Source of the DNA: Rhodospirillales bacterium
Lineage (GTDB): Bacteria; Pseudomonadota; Alphaproteobacteria; Rhodospirillales; Casp-alpha2
DNA length: 8,009 nucleotides
Direction of reading: 5' to 3'
NCBI GenBank assembly: GCA_018664265.1
Contig: JABJOR010000550.1
Coordinates: 1 to 8,009 of the forward strand
The position numbers and the translations under genes were made by a program. Below the pieces are notes generated by a model. The model saw nothing but the letters and a program-made list of their open reading frames with translations. It had not been told where the DNA came from and did no database searches. Positions within the stretch are counted from its first letter, which is position 1. Every line of letters begins with the position of its first letter. Of the stretch, positions 7,545 to 8,009 are shown piece after piece.

Positions 7545-7570
7545 AAAAAAAATGAACGGGCATTTATTTT
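7545..7570. terminator. Candidate bidirectional A/T-rich hairpin between convergent genes
   Basis: Ten bases of A-rich sequence, AAAAAAAATG (7545-7554), pair with CATTTATTTT (7561-7570) across the loop AACGGG, with one A-A mismatch. The T-rich arm follows the loop on either strand, so the element could end transcription of prmA rightward and of the right-edge kinase leftward. It sits 28 bases after the prmA stop and 15 bases beyond the kinase stop. The stem has almost no GC, so it is weak by the standard intrinsic-terminator rule. Confidence 0.35.
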
Positions 7571-7584
7571 GTTATTGATGACAG

Positions 7585-8009
7585 TCAGGATTCGACATTA
7601 GGCAACGTGATAGTGACCGTCGTTCCCTTGCCTATAGCACTCTCAATATCTATTGATCCCATATGGAGATCGATCAAGGATTTGGTGATAGCCAATCCAA
7701 GCCCCCAACCTTCTACTGCTTTGTGGGGATCACGTTCCGCTCTGGTAAAAGGTTTCGTCAGGCCAGGCAATTTTTCATTGGAAATTCCAATACCCGTGTC
7801 TGTTATCCTTAAGGAGATATTTCTGCCTGACGATTTTGCCGACAAGGTAATGTTGCCTCCTGCAGGTGTAAATTTGATGGCATTTCCCAAAAGGTTAAGA
7901 AGTATCTGTCTTACTGATCTACGGTCTGCATACAGAGGTGGTAGCTCATCGAATATCTTCTTGGTTAATTCAACACCTTTGGTGTCGGCATTGTTAGCAA
8001 CAATCTCCA
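7585..8009 (-). CDS. Sensor histidine kinase, C-terminal ATPase domain (partial)
   Basis: The last 140 residues of a histidine kinase whose upstream part lies beyond the right edge. The minus frame is open from 8007 to a TGA at 7587-7585. Visible motifs of the HATPase_c domain are RQILLNLLGNAIKFTP (N box, around the Leu codon at 7890-7888), ITDTGIGI (G1), KPFTRAE (F box) and EGWGLGLAIT (G2), ending GTTVTITLPNVES. The sensor and HisKA regions are not visible, so its signal and membrane topology are unknown. The first visible residues (EIVANNADTKGVELTKKIFDE) look like the linker before the ATP-binding fold. The G2 box has Trp where Ser, Thr or Asn is more usual. It is related to, but clearly distinct from, the PhnD-domain kinase at the left. 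Confidence 0.9.
   Translation of the reverse strand, partial: EIVANNADTKGVELTKKIFDELPPLYADRRSVRQILLNLLGNAIKFTPAGGNITLSAKSSGRNISLRITDTGIGISNEKLPGLTKPFTRAERDPHKAVEGWGLGLAITKSLIDLHMGSIDIESAIGKGTTVTITLPNVES

Overview
The window looks like ordinary chromosomal DNA from a Gram-negative alphaproteobacterium. The best guess is a Rhodospirillales-type marine or aquatic lineage, from protein style alone: the histidine kinase H-box context (MSHDLRTPLNAIMGFSDMMR), the PrmA motif NAGTAFGSGEHPTT, and the N-terminus of the chemoreceptor-like protein. The genus cannot be fixed from the sequence. I see no rRNA, tRNA, CRISPR array, insertion sequence, integrase or long repeat. Every gap between genes is under 300 bases.

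Layout. (1) Positions 1-435, minus: the N-terminal 145 residues of a membrane-anchored sensory protein (chemoreceptor or cyclase type), running off the left edge. (2) 555-2375, minus: a 606-residue sensor histidine kinase with a PhnD/TtrS-like periplasmic binding domain, one membrane segment, a short helical linker, and HisKA and HATPase domains. No response regulator is beside it. (3) 2376-2589: a 214-base divergent intergenic region with a candidate promoter for the rightward genes. (4) 2590-7517, plus: three tightly packed genes. These are a ClC-family chloride channel/transporter with two CBS domains, a UvrD/PcrA-type DNA helicase that starts with TTG overlapping the clc stop codon, and the ribosomal protein L11 methyltransferase PrmA. 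(5) 7518-7584: a short convergent gap with an A/T-rich hairpin. (6) 7585-8009, minus: the C-terminal ATPase domain of a second histidine kinase, running off the right edge.

The three plus-strand genes form a likely operon, from the 4-base overlap, the 3-base gap, and Shine-Dalgarno sequences lying inside the preceding gene. Their products do unrelated jobs (anion permeation, DNA repair and unwinding, ribosome modification), so the linkage is probably conserved gene order or shared expression rather than a pathway. The flanking minus-strand genes are all sensory. I found no convincing previously undescribed system. The most notable points are the channel-like residue pattern of the ClC protein (the internal proton glutamate is replaced by valine) and the orphan PhnD-domain kinase.
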